Assembly (NCBI GenBank): GCA_029721435.1
Contig: CM056588.1
Span: 39,821,430-39,885,429, forward strand
DNA length: 64,000 nt
Origin: Gymnothorax reevesii
Taxonomy: Eukaryota > Chordata > Actinopteri > Anguilliformes > Muraenidae
Direction of reading: 5' to 3'
A program made the position numbers and the translations under genes. The first letter of the stretch is position 1, and every line of letters starts with the position of its first letter. Positions 47,200 to 60,000 of this stretch are shown here, piece by piece. The notes under the pieces were generated by a model. That model was given only the letters and a program-made list of their open reading frames with translations. It searched no databases and was not told where the DNA came from.

Positions 47200-48790
47200 A
47201 CAACCTCATCTCCACAAGTTATGGGAGAGTATGTAAATGCAAATAAACACTAGATTAAGTGATTTTTGACTTCTCTTGTACCTACATTTAGTTGAAAACA
47301 TGACCCAAAAAATGGATTCTCACTTTATCAACTTTGTCGATTTTTTTGCAAATATTCCTTAATTCCAAAGTTGATGCCTGCCACACATTCCAAAACAATT
47401 GGGACATGGGAAGGAGAAGACTGAAATGGTTGAGAAATATTCAGAAATCCCTCATTTGGAACATTCCACAGGTTAACGGATGAATAGGTAACCAGTGATT
47501 CAATTATGATTGCGAATAAAATGAGCAGTTACAAAAGGGACAATCATTTACCAGCAAGATGGTCTAAGGTTTTCCGCTTTGCTGAAAGCGGCGTAAATAG
47601 CCATTCAAAAATAGTCAAGCAAATAGTCAGACAGTTTAAGAACAATTATACTCAACGTGTGATTGCCTGGATTTATGGGATCTAACCATCGACACCCCAT
47701 GATATAATGAAAGGATTCCAAGAATCCAGACGAGCTGGAGAAATCTCTGAGCATAAAAGATCAGGTCAAATACTTGTATTGGATGCTTCAAGCCCTCAGA
47801 TGGCACTGCATTAAAAACTGACATGCTTAGGTGATGGGCATTACCACATGGGCTTACTTCACAAGACCTGTGTCAGTAAAAATAGTTTGTGGTGACATCT
47901 TCATATGGAAGTTAGGACTCTAAAAAGCAAAGAGGAAGCCATATATCACCACAATCCAGAAGCACCACTAACGTCTCTGGGCTCAAACTTATCTGAAATG
48001 TAAGGAAGTGGAAAGGAGTGCTGTGGTCTGATGAGTCCATCTTTCAACTTGATCTCAGAAATTATGGACAGTGTGTTCTCTGGGCCAAAGAGAAGAAGGA
48101 ACATCTCAATTTATCAGCAACATGTTCAAAAATCAGCGTCTGTCATGGTCTAGGACTGCAATAGTGCACTCGGCTTGGAAAACTTGCACATCTGTGAAGG
48201 AAAAAATAACGCAGCAGGGTACGGACACACATTTCAGAACGACATATCTGGCTTCCAGACGCAGTATTTTTCTGGGATTTCCCCGCTTGTTCCAGCAATT
48301 TAACACTAGGCTACACTGTATGGATAACAGGACGGCTTTGTAGTCATAGAGTGCAGGTACTGCCTGCAGCTTAGAACTGTCTCCCATTGGAAACCTGGCA
48401 CATTATGAAGCATAAAATAAAACAAAAGAGATCTTGGACTGTTGACCAACTGAAGTCCTATAAGGCAAGAAGGGAACCAGAGTCAGCTTTCAAAACTTCA
48501 GCGTGTCCTCATTTCCAAAATGACGGCAGAGTGTTGTTAAAAGGTTAGGTGATGCCACAAAGCGATGAACATGCACCAGTTCCAACTTCATTGGAGTGTG
48601 TTGCAGACATCACATTTTTAAATTCCTATTATATTCAAAAAACAAAAAAGTAAGGGCGTTGAAACATTACATACTGAGCATGAGGACTTTGTTCAATTAA
48701 ATACAGGTTATAAGGGATTTGCAAATTTTGCTTGCTGTTTTTATTTACATGTTACATATTATCCCAGTTCTTTTTGAATTGAGGTTGTAA
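47200..48790 (+). mobile_element. degenerate Tc1-like transposon (plus strand)
   Basis: It ends with CCCAGTTCTTTTTGAATTGAGGTTGTAA, a relaxed form of the fish Tc1 terminus AACTTTNNTGGAATTGGGGTTGTA. Internally, CATTCCAAAACAATTGGGAC (47386), CAGTTTAAGAACAA (47632), GGCACTGCATTAAAAACTGACAT (47801), GTGCTGTGGTCTGATGAGTCC (48020) and TGTCTCCCATTGGAAACCTG (48379) follow the order of the transposase gene. GTCTGATGAGTCC retains the first catalytic Asp context and the CCCATTGGAA block covers the Glu region. Frames are broken throughout. The left end is approximate. Confidence 0.75.
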
Positions 48791-49018
48791 GAAATAGGTC
48801 AACATCACCATATTTCCAACCATATCATCCCAATATATTTCCTTTAGGGATAAATAGCACAAGGATGGACATGTAAATGGGGTTTGTGAATCCATCCAGA
48901 GGAAGTGCGGGCCAACCAGAAAACATTCTTCTTCAGTGAATACATCACACAAAATGTGGTACAACTGATTAACACAGTCAAAAGTTGTGCATGAAAAAAG
49001 TAAAATGGCCAAATATTA
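48791..49018. other. short spacer between two Tc1 copies
   Basis: 228 bases with no recognised content. Confidence 0.4.
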
Positions 49019-49402
49019 CAACTACAACTCCGAAATAGTTGGGACAAAGTGTAAATTGTGAATAAAATCAAAACGCAATGACTTTCAAATCACACTAGCC
49101 AGTATTTTAATCACAATAGAACAGAGATAACATAGTAAATGTTGAAACTGAGAAATTTTACAATTTTATCAACAAAATGAGCTCATTTCAAATTCGCTCA
49201 CTGTTACAGGTCTCAAAAAAGTTGGGACAGGGGCCTGTTTACCATGTTGTAGCATCCCCTCTCCTTTTTAACACAGAGTGGAGGCGTCTGGGCATTGAAG
49301 AGACAAGTTTCCTGCAGGTTAGCCATTGGAATTTAATCCCACTCTTGTTTAATACAGGCTTTCAGCTGCTGGAGAGTTTTTGGTCTCCTTTGACGGACTT
49401 TT

Positions 49403-50110
49403 GAATGAATGAATGAATGAATGAATGGTTTTATTCCGGCCAAATAACATTTCATTAAAAATAGATATCTCATGTTGCAACAAACTCATCACTGCATACA
49501 CATAAAGTCCATTTTACAATAATACAGAAAATGCATAATTTTAGCAAAATCACATGTAAGGCCGAGACAGGATTAGGCAGAAGCCGATGGCTTATTTAAG
49601 CCTATCCTGCTCCCAAACACTATACAGTATGCACCCATAATGGTTAAGATAGCAAAAAGAAAAGAATGGGAGATAAGAAAGCACGAGAACCTTAACACTG
49701 TATACTGCAGTATTAGATTACGTTTCAAGGCTTTTTAAAATTTTTGCAGTGCCAAGGAACATTGTGTTGCAGCAACTTCCAGCAACAACTGGATCAAAGT
49801 CGTCATCCACCGAAGGGTTAATTTCCTTGGTCAAATTTGGACCAACATTAATAAAGAATTCATTGAACTCTTTGACAATGTCATCTTCATTATCAATAAT
49901 TATATTATAATTTTGTAAAAAGTAAGTGGGAAAAGCCTTTTTATTATGTTTCATCATCATGTCATTGAGGACGCTCTATGCATGTGGCTTTAATGTCATT
50001 TTTATGCTTTTGCAACAATTTATTATAATAATCATCCTTCCATATTTACTTCAATAGTTATACATTCCATCAACTTGTCAACAGCAGTTGTCATGTTTGA
50101 AATAACCTCA
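49403..50110 (-). mobile_element. LINE-type retrotransposon fragment with (ATTC)n tail
   Basis: Minus-strand residues NYNIIIDNEDDIVKEFNEFF, then INVGPNLTKEI (frame 49718-49960) match the linker commonly found between endonuclease and reverse transcriptase domains of fish non-LTR elements (IANxFNxYFxNIGPNL). The fragment ends, in its own orientation, in a noncoding stretch GGCCGGAATAAAACC and an (ATTC)n tail (49403-49427 on +). No reverse transcriptase motif survives, so the copy is internally deleted as well as 5'-truncated. It interrupts the surrounding Tc1 element and is therefore younger. The right boundary is approximate. Confidence 0.6.
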
Positions 50111-50113
50111 CAT

Positions 50114-50970
50114 TTAAGTGCAGACATCACAAACAGGGCAACACCTCCTCTTCCATGAACCTTTTCGTTTAATTATGCACCAAATGTTCTCAATCGGTGA
50201 AAGATCAGGACTGCAGGCAGGCCAGTTCAGCACACAAACTCTTCTTCTACGAAGCCATGCTGTTGTAATAGTTGGAGTATGTGGTTTTGCAGCTGAAATA
50301 CACAAGGCCTTCCCTGGAATAGATGTCCTCTGGAGGGGAACATATGTTGCTCAGAAACCTATAGATAACTTTCAGCATTCATGGTGCTTTTTAATACATG
50401 CTAGTGTCCCACACCATATGCACTAATGCATTCCCATATCATCAGAGATGCTGGCTTTTGAACTGAACGCTGATAACAGGAGGGGAGGTCTTTCTCCTCT
50501 TTAGCCCAGAGAACACGACGCCCATGATTTCAAACAAGAATGTCAAATTTGGACCACAGGACACTTTGCCACTTTGCTACAGTCCATTTAAAATGAGCCT
50601 TGGCCCACAGAGCACGGCGGCACCTCTGGATCATGCTCAACAATGGCTTCCTTTTCGCATGATAGAGATAGAGTTTTAGGTGGCATCTGTGGATGGCATG
50701 GTGGACTGCGTTTACAGAAAGTGGTTTCTTGAAGTATTCCTGGGCCCATTTAGAAATGTCAATGACAGAATCATGCTGGTGAGTAAAGCAGTGGCGTCTC
50801 AGGGCCCAAAGATCACAGGCATCCAGTAAAGGTCTGCGGCCTTGTCCCTTACGCACAGAGATTTTTCCAGTTTCACTGAATCTTTTGTTTATGTTATGCA
50901 CTGTCGATGATGAGACCTTCAAAGCCATTGTAATTTGATGTTGAGGAACATTGATTTTAAAGTATTCCAC
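50114..50970 (-). pseudogene. Tc1 transposase pseudogene lacking both catalytic Asp contexts
   Basis: The frame 50970-50530 gives the helix-turn-helix DNA-binding half (SSSTVHNINKRFSETG; ISKWAQEYFKKPLSVNAVHH) and runs to QSVLWSKFDIL, where related elements have an Asp-Glu-Ser between VLWS and KF. The first catalytic Asp is thus deleted in frame. The frame 50305-50114 resumes with AAKPHTPTITTAWLRRRRV and SPDLSPIENIW, keeping the Glu but lacking the Gln-Asp-Asn-type block expected just before AKPH, so the second Asp is gone too. The domain order supports a Tc1 identity; the protein cannot be catalytic. Confidence 0.8.
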
Positions 50971-51389
50971 AATTTTTTACGCAAGTCTTCACACGTTGGA
51001 GAGCCTCTGGCCATCTTTACTTCTGAGAGACTCCGCCTCTCTAAGACATCCCTTTTATAGCCAATCATGTTACACACCTGATGCCAGTTAACTTAATTAC
51101 TTGCTACATATTCTTTCAGCTGATTCTCTTATATATTAATTGTTTTTCCAGCCCTTTTTTTGCCTGTGTCCCAACTTTTTTGAGACCTGTTGCAGTCAGA
51201 AAATTTGAAATAAGCTCATTTTTTGCATACAAATCTAAAGTATCTCAGTTTCAACATGTGAAATGTTATCCATGTTCTATTGTAAATAAGTTATTGGTTC
51301 ATGTGGTCTGAAAGTCATTGCATTTTGATTTTTTTCACAATTTACAATTTACAATTTAAAACCCAACTATTTCGGAATTGGGGTCGCAA

Positions 51390-54300
51390 TAATTTCAACC
51401 ATTACTCATAATTTTAGTTCTGGGCTGTCCTTTGCCATGCCATAGAGCCTTCTCTACCCATCAGTGTTGACGCCGATGGGCGCTGCCCCAGATCGGACCT
51501 GGCTGACGAACACATCCAGCAAAGCAATTTAACATCACCAGCAGCACTTCAGACTGTTCTACATTCAACTGTTCAATACCCTTATACTTATTTACTTATG
51601 CATGCTCATTCTCAAGATGAATGGACCAATGCGTTAGGGCCGAACATCGTCAGGAGGTTAGGATGCATCATTGCTGAAGCACTATAAAAAAATCTGCAGT
51701 GCATATAAATTCTGAAATGACTTCATTAGTGACCCTTTTGCTTTTGACTCAGGTCTAGCATTGCCAGATTTGATTTAACACCATAAGTACACTGAATAAT
51801 ACAAGTACGGTTGCTAGTCAGAAACCAAAGCACAGATCCTGATTGCAGGTAGATGAGGCAACACAGAAAGATGAGATTGGTCATTGAGGACAAAACTAAT
51901 TAATTGATAACACCAAAAAAAAAAAAATCAGTTTTGTAGACCAAAGCCACAACAGATTTTTGGTAAAAGCGTCAGAAATCCTGCAGTGTGCAAAACATTA
52001 ACCCTGATGGCAAATATGCCACAGAATCATTAAAGACTATGAGTGCTCCTGGACAAAGGGAGCAAGGTATCGCCCGAACCGACCCCCATCCCCACCAGAC
52101 TACCGAAACCCCACATGTTCCAGGACAAACTGTACTCCCCACGGAGCAGTCTTGCTCTTTATCAACACATAATCCCACAGTATCACTCCGATTAATCACG
52201 CGCTACTCCGTTAGTTTTATGAGAAATAAGGAAAAATTACCAGTTACCATAAGTCATGGCTTCTCAGTGTGGAGCAGCGCGTAACCCAATCTTTCCACAC
52301 GTTTACCGGCCCCCGCTCTCTCCATTACAGCAGATTAAATGATCGATTTAACATCACGCGCGGTGCCGCAGTCTGATCATTTGTGAATAAACCGCAGAGC
52401 GATGGCCTGTCCAGCGAAATATGCTTACCACAAGACAGGGCTCATATTTGTCTAAGAATAAAACAAATCCTGCCACATTTTCTTTTTCTTAGTCGGCCTC
52501 CTATTTTGGTTTTCCATTTCAGACCTTCTGGCGAACGCTGAGATGATGAAGCTTTATGTTAGTTCAACGAATAATGCCTGTCAGACTGATACACGGATAT
52601 ATGTTGCTCAGAAAAATACAAATGATTTTGAACATTTACAGTGGAAATGTTTGTAATAAGCTACACCATGTCGAAAACTCGGATTTTATAGATAACGCTT
52701 TATATTAAAACAGCACACTATCGCTTCAAGTAATCAAAATGAGGTAATTTCCTGTTTATGGAGTACAGTTCGACGTATTAAATTACACATCATAAATAAA
52801 TCACGAAGAAAACTTTGATTAATTTACAGCAATGTCCCTACAGTGAATGAATAGTATTTACACTGAATATTATGTTTTACTCATAGCTTTGACACAGAGA
52901 GAATACACGTGATTGAAAAAAAAAGCCGGTATATTGTAAAAAATTGCATTATTTCATACCCTTGCACTAGAAAAATGCATTAATGCTCATACATAATTAA
53001 GTTCATGAGAAACATTAAAATCCAAATCATAGTCCCAGATGAAAAATGAAACATTATGCAAAGTAATCACAAGCTCATCACAACATGTATATTACAATAC
53101 TAATGTGTACATTGTCACTCAGAAAAAAATGTACACTGGCTTGTGTCCACAAAAGAATCCTTTTCATTTGCTCGTGGGCCCTCCTGTCTCAAGTGCGCAA
53201 ACAGTGGAAGCTCTTCGAGCCATACACTCGATCCATTGAACCAGACAGGATTCCTCTAGAGGCCATTTAAAACCATATTTTTCTGAGAGAATTTCACACC
53301 ATAAGCGGTTTCTGCTCAGATTAAAAACATCCATGATTTTATGTTGCGGCCAATGTTTTGAGAAAATACAGAGGATCAGGTGCAGGTTGCATGTTAAGCC
53401 GTTTTTAGATCTGTCCCAATAAAAACATTCATGTTTACATACACTTAAGCAGACTATACATTTGTGCATATCTTTGTATTCATTTTCCACATAATATCAG
53501 ATCTGCTAATAAATAATATCTGCAGACCCACAGAGCAGTGTTCCCAATATCATATAAACCACTCCAGTCTGCTTCTGAGCACAGCTCACCAAAACCGCCA
53601 TCGGTTTGCTTCAAATTATGATTAGCATGGCGCAGACCAAGCAAGGACTCCATTTCATTAAATTTCGACTTTCAGGCACATAGCGCCTGTTATTGGACAC
53701 AGGTGGGTTTGCGGTCGCAGGGAAGTGTTCAATAGGGGCAGAACAGAGACATATCAATGACTCTTCAATCACCAGAAATGCAGTGTAGGCTTTTACTGGG
53801 ACCCACAAAATGGCTGCAAAATGGTCGCCTGAAAAGCACAGAGGTATGGGCGCATGGTTCTCATAAGACACCGATTACAGTAAGTGAGGCCCGGACACGT
53901 TTTTCTGCCAAAATGAAAGGAGATGAAATGACGCTTGCGGCACATGGGGACCGCAATCTGAACATGCCAGTGGAAATAGAAAACATATAATGATAAACAT
54001 ATCACAAACACATAATCCATGTCATTTTTTGTGGGACGCTGTGATGTGCTACTTAGTGCAACGGGTTGTTTCAAGGCTTAAACCGTCTTTCCCCTTGCCC
54101 AGTTTCTCAGGGCCAAATGCATTCTGGGAGCAGGCAGGCTTTTTCACACCGCGGAGATGATGTTCGTCTGACTGCATAGAAGTCTGGCTCAAGGAGAGCC
54201 AGTTTAATGTTGGTATAACATGAAGGCAATCCTTTCAATGTAGGGGAATCTGAACCGCAGATAATTAATGCAGAAGGTTCCAGAGAGAACTGTATGGAAG

Positions 54301-57249
54301 CTCACATACACTTTTGACCATGAAAATGCAGCACCGTGACCATCAATATATTTTTGTGTTTATTTCTTTATGCCTTGCTAAATATTGCTCACTGTCATTC
54401 AGTAGATTTCAATCAGCTCAACACAAAGCTATGAATCTATAAACTGATCAAAATGAAATTGAATTTTTTAAAGATTTTGATAATTTCCAGTCGTCACATC
54501 TTTATGGACATGATTGTAGATAAGGGCTCTAACAAAGTCACAGGATTTAATCCCCCTCCCTGCTTTTAAATAAAAAGCAATCAAATATTGGGGGCTAAGA
54601 TGACTGTTTTTGGGGTGACACAATCCCAGGCATTTGGCAGTTTTGAGGGAAACAGAAGAAAGGATGTTTGAAGTGCAGCACTTCCACAGATTTATACTCA
54701 AACAGATAAATTTCCAAGTGACGCAGTGAGGCCATCAATGAGCCCATTGGGAGAGAAGAGAACTGAAGATTCATGACCTCACAGAGTTGGCAGATACGTT
54801 TTCTAATGTCCTCCATGTGCACACGCTGCCGCACAAAGAGAATACCATCAGGGACCTGCCCCAGCATCAAACCGCAGCACCAGCGACAATCTGAGACTGT
54901 CGCATCTGTGACGACAATGGCTCTGCTGTTCCTTGCTAACCGACACCAAAAATAAAGCCCTCGCTTTCACCCTTGTCAGTATTTGCTAATATCTAATATC
55001 CTAAATCTAAAGCCTGTTTAGCAGCGCGTTGTCTCTGTGTGGTTGTAGAGGCTTTTGATATTAATAATGAGAGACTGCATCTTGGATTAGAGGTGATAAG
55101 AGATCCTTGTTTTCTGATGAATTCCATCATTCTGGTGCAGGGTTGAATCATGCCATCTATTGAGCATCTGTCCAACAGCGATCAGTTGCATCAGCATGTG
55201 TGAAACTATCATCAGAGATTTACCCTGTCCACAGCATCGTATCGACATCTGTAAAACTGGCTACAGGAATGCATCTGACATCACGGATACTCACAAGCTC
55301 TGAAACACACACACACACACACTCACACACAGGCATGCACACACACACACACACACACACACAAAAACAAATGCTCAATAGCCCAGATGTGCATGCGCAC
55401 ATTTCTGATAGAAAGATGATTTCTTAAAGCACAGAAAACCGAAAGGACAGTCATGACCAATGCGGGGGATTTTCGACTCTTACAGCGCCATGACACCACC
55501 TGTGTTTGTCTCCATCTCAAGTAAGATTTCCTCCCCATGTCCAGTTTGGCTTTTAACTATTATATTCCTTGTGTCTTGCTCCTGAGTGATCCACCGTAAC
55601 TGATCCAATTTATCGATCCACAAGAGCAGTTTTCAGCATGGTGATTATTTTAATCTTAGTGTGAAAACTGTCATTCTTTACCCCTCGTCATGGTGCCCAT
55701 GACTCAGTCTGCCATTTCCTTTCTTTCGCCAAATGTTTCCTTTTTTTAAAAGGTTTCTGTGGTTTCCACAATTTTGCCACAAGCATTTCAAAACATAAAC
55801 AGCCCCCCAGCCAGCTCAATGCACAGTCAGTTACTCTCGACTCTGATTCACCACACTGGTGGCTCAATTCAGCTCTCAGCATTAATACAGACACAACTAA
55901 TCCGTGCACCAAGCTAAAATGACAGGAAGTGCCGTAGGGAGTTTAATCAATGTCCCACCACAATGTTGCCAAACAGCACTTAATGCACACTGTGCACAAG
56001 GCTGACACAGCAGAGCCAATCTTTTTCTCACTTTTAAACTGAGCCCCAAAAGCAGGAGCTCTGTGTGAATACTGCGTAGAAAATAAAAAGCTAACTAAAC
56101 ATTGGAAAGAAAGGCAAATAGCTGCAAAGAATTTTTGAGTTCCCTAAACTTCAAGTTCCAAATTCCTTCAAAAAGGAGTTTGTGCCTCTTCTGAGACTTG
56201 AACTGGAGCAAAATCAAAAACGGTTTTGCGATTGGTTGCCTTAGGTTTTTTTAAAGTTTTGTAAATTTTTAAAAATTTTTTTACTGCATGGACTGTGCTG
56301 GAAGACAAGCAATCAAATAGGGAAGACATGCAAGAATAAATAAAGAATGGGTCCCTAATATTGGCCAATGCTGCACTATGCACTTTTGTTTGGATTGTAT
56401 TCAAGGCATACAGACAAGCCAGTGGATGTAAACAAGAATCAAGGTGAAATAAAGGAAATTCAAATATCATTCTCAGTATAATGGCAGCCTCAGAATGATC
56501 TTTTTTTTTCTTCCTGTGACTGTTAATTCACCTTCAGCAATTCGAGGGGATATTTTATGAACAGAGCCACCACAAATGTTTTAAGCCTCTTATCTTGGCA
56601 ACATTGAAGCATTCTGCATGTTTAACAGCGTTGCATATGCATGTCTTATGGAGAACAACAAAATTAAACATTTAAATTTGAAACAACAACTAGACCCAGT
56701 TTAAGTATATTGAAATAAGTGGACCGCATGAACAACTGCTTGAATGACAGTTTCCAGGCTGCTTTCCTAATGAAATCTGTGCAGGATTTGGCAAAGAAAT
56801 TCCATCAAAGCATTGTCAAAAACAGACACAAGTTGCATTTGGACATGCAGAACATCTTTGTTAACTATAGGCAATCCAGATGAGATGTAAAGATCTACAT
56901 GCAGATTTGTAAGGGAATATATACATTTTTTCTGGGATATGCATCCCGAATAACATTTTCGTAAAAAAGAAAGATTGCCTGACTTGACTTCTTACTCGTA
57001 TGCCTTATTGAAAACACCATGTATTCATATTAATGTACTGACAAAGAATATCTGACAAGTAAATAGATTTCCGTTCAGTCAACAGACATTTTTGTACCAG
57101 TGAAAACCCAAGAAATTAAATACTTAAATAACAGATCACCTCCCACCTGTCACTCTATCGTGAGACACTTCTGTTTTTTACATGAACTCCGACCTATTTC
57201 CCATAAAAAAGTATAAAAAAGTATAACAGCACACCACAGAGAAAAGTTT
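51390..57249. other. alx4-side intergenic DNA, no gene
   Basis: No coding homology or transposon ends were recognised. A (CA)n tract with a GGCATGCAC interruption lies at 55304-55363. Frames of 100 or so residues (53164-53490, 56168-56470) have no domains. The part from 52300 to 53050 and the AT-rich DNA from 56500 on look single-copy. Confidence 0.35.
55304..55363. repeat. (CA)n microsatellite
   Basis: Two CA runs separated by TCACACACAGGCATG. Confidence 0.95.
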
Positions 57250-60000
57250 CATTGCGTCATATTTCAGAACTTCAATTTGCCATTCCTGCTGATTTCACGG
57301 ATGGGTTCCAATAATTTGGCTTGACATATTACTGATGTATTTAAATCCCATTGACGCAAGTGCCAATTCGTCAAGTGCAATCAGTTATTATTTTAAATCA
57401 CATTGCCTATAGCGTGATCTAGCTCTAACTGCAGCGAAGGGAAACATACCAGGCCTAAAATGATGAAGTCACATCTACGCTACCTTTTTATGCCTTCATG
57501 TAAATTTGAAAACGCTGATAAAGTAGATTACTCACCGTAACAGCAAAAAATTCAGTCTCATATCCCAGTTTGCGTAAAATTGGGCCCATTAGTCCACGTG
57601 AAATTGAGAATATTCAGATTTTAAAATAACTTGATTGAACTCATGTCATTTCACAAGCACTGGTTGAAAAACAATCCCCAAGTAATGTACAGATGAGCCG
57701 ACATGTCTTTACAGTTGCAACTTGGACGGCATTACCTACAAAGTTCTTTAAAATATTCGACTGATTAATTACAAAAGAACTCCCGCTGGCACATCATCTC
57801 ATTACCTAATTAAAAAAATAATTATTCAATCTTATTAGGGACAAGGATATTTTATCTGAGTCGAGCTCGCAGTAAAATACTTAGGCCGATACATAAAGGT
57901 AAGCAATAGGGCTCGGACGAGCAAAAATCCTGGCAGGTGCAACAAAGAGGACAAGATATTTTAGGATTATTCGGACTTATATCCGCACGTAATAGAAATC
58001 ATCTAAAATTAATGTACAGCATTCTGAACAACGCACATTTATTACCGTCAGCCTAAGAAGCATTAAAAATCCTGAGATTTAGCCTAACATCATTGGTCTA
58101 ATTTACTGATGTATTTAAATTCCACAGACCGAATACATGTAAGTTTGTTTATTTCTCTACGAGAAGGGTATATCATCTGATCACCAATTAGTTACCATTT
58201 TGTTTTGCAGAGGCCTCGCTCAATGAACAGCGAGGCACTAATTTCAAAGGCACACTTACAACAAAACTGATTAAAATTTTGAATTGTATTAACCCACGGG
58301 GAACGGAAATATCCTTTTAAGAAAGTCTAAAATTAACAAATTATCAGAAAACTTCGATTTTCTTTGCTTGTGGAAATCATTACAGTGTTTTCCTTCCGCG
58401 CTTATCTTCGATACCCACAACGGCGGTTATAGAAGCTCAAAGCTCCACTCATATTTAGCTGGAATACAATTCAATTAAATTCAAACTAATTTCACTTCAT
58501 GCCGTTTTTGAATTCGCTTCAGTTTTTCTGCACTTTGTTAGAAAAAAAAAACATTCAGAGGGCTGCGGCATGTACTATCATATTTTTATATCTGAATATT
58601 ATAGACTAAAATAATTAAATGGCGATGAAAACGTTTAATTCCCCCCTCCAAAAAAACAAACAAACAAACAAAAAACAATGCTACAGCAAAGCATCGGTGA
58701 ACACAATAAATGAGCACTGTGGTTGGCAGTAAGGATGCAGGTAAACCAATCCGGTGGTACAGAGCTCCTGCATCATCACTTCAGCAGTTTCGGATGAGGA
58801 AACCTAGAATGACAGAGAACAATATAACTGATCTCCCACAATTATCATGGATTTAATGCTTCTACAACGAAGTAAATGTATCCATTAACGTGTCCGTGGT
58901 AGCTTAATCGCTCGTTTGGGTTGCATTAAATTAATTTGTCAAGAATTTATTTAAGTTTCACCCGGTCTAATTATAATTCTATCTATACAAGTGAATAATG
59001 AAACTAATAATAATAATAATAATAATAAAAAACAATCGTAAAGAAGGAACATAATTATTTTCATAAAATAAAAACTGAAAGTTTTAGAAATGTGCTGTTA
59101 TCATAATTTCATTCACAATATTATCAGATGATAAATTCTTTCCTTTTAATGAAAGCAGCGTTCATAAAACTTAACACATAGCAATCAATAATCTATGCGG
59201 GGATGACACCAGATATAAATTATGAAATTAACGCAAAAATCAAGACAGGTCATTAAATGGAAAATCCAACATTTCTGGCAGGTCAAACGAACTATTTCAA
59301 AATGTAGAAATACAAGCAGCAAGACCAAAATTTCAATGGTGCAAAAGAAGTACATTTTCCCGTATTTTTGGCGAGGATCAGTGAAATGTAGCGCTGTAAT
59401 TGTGATGCATTTAACGCAGTTTAAGCCACATCTACTAATATTGGTGAACAGAAAATCGGTATATGGTCTAATTTACACTATCGAAGAAAACACGCAACCA
59501 ACTCGCGCTTATTGGAGTTACGTGTTTAGGATCCTCAAGCAGCCAACAGACTGGAGAGGGCGGAACTGAATTACCTCGAATGCATAACACGCGCACAGCC
59601 GACACCAAGCTGCGACGAAAATAACCTCCTGCGTGGGTGTAAGGTTTTTATGACAATTATTTCCAATGCTAAATGAAAGGAGACCAAGCAGCATTCCTTT
59701 CAGTATTTGGAAGGAGGGCACATTCTCAAACCTTGGCAATCAACACAATAATCAGTTTATAACGTGTTATCACTGATATTGACCGTCAATGGTCATACTA
59801 CTGCATATGTGGGTTAGTAAACGAACATGGGTGACAGAGTATAATATGATGGCAGAGAGAGGTCAATATCAAGTTCACCGCAGGAATATCCGGAATAATT
59901 TTTAAACGATTTAAGACAATACCGGGTCTAATTTCAAGAGCAAATTTTCAATGTGAAATTGCACTCACCTGCTTACATCGACAGTCGTCCATGGTGTACA
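57250..60000. promoter_or_regulatory. candidate alx4 upstream regulatory domain
   Basis: AT-rich, transposon-poor DNA 2-5 kb before the alx4 start with many TAATTA/TTAATTA-like homeodomain cores (for example near 57808, 58927, 58968). Two observations set it apart. TTACTGATGTATTTAAAT occurs twice (57329 and 58103). The 9-mer GGTCTAATT occurs four times on the + strand (58095, 58964, 59465, 59925). An (AAT)n run lies at 59005-59028. Regulatory function is inference from position, composition and motif recurrence only. Confidence 0.3.

Larger units (their letters stand above)
49019..51389 (-). mobile_element. Tc1-like transposon with long inverted ends, disrupted by a LINE
   Basis: The left end (ACAACTCCGAAATAGTTGGG, then AAATTGTGAATAAAATC and GCAATGACTTTCA) is the inverse of the right end (CCCAACTATTTCGGAATTG, preceded by GATTTTTTTCACAATTTAC and TGAAAGTCATTGC). 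The inverted ends extend about 150 bases, and a second inner pair occurs at AAAAAAGTTGGGACAGG (49214) / CCCAACTTTTTTGAGACC (51172). The transposase is on the minus strand in two pieces, and a LINE-like insertion occupies about 49403-50110. Confidence 0.9.

Noticed and set aside
59222..59569. 115-residue plus-strand frame in the alx4 upstream region
   Set aside because: No recognised domain; lies in AT-rich DNA better explained as noncoding.
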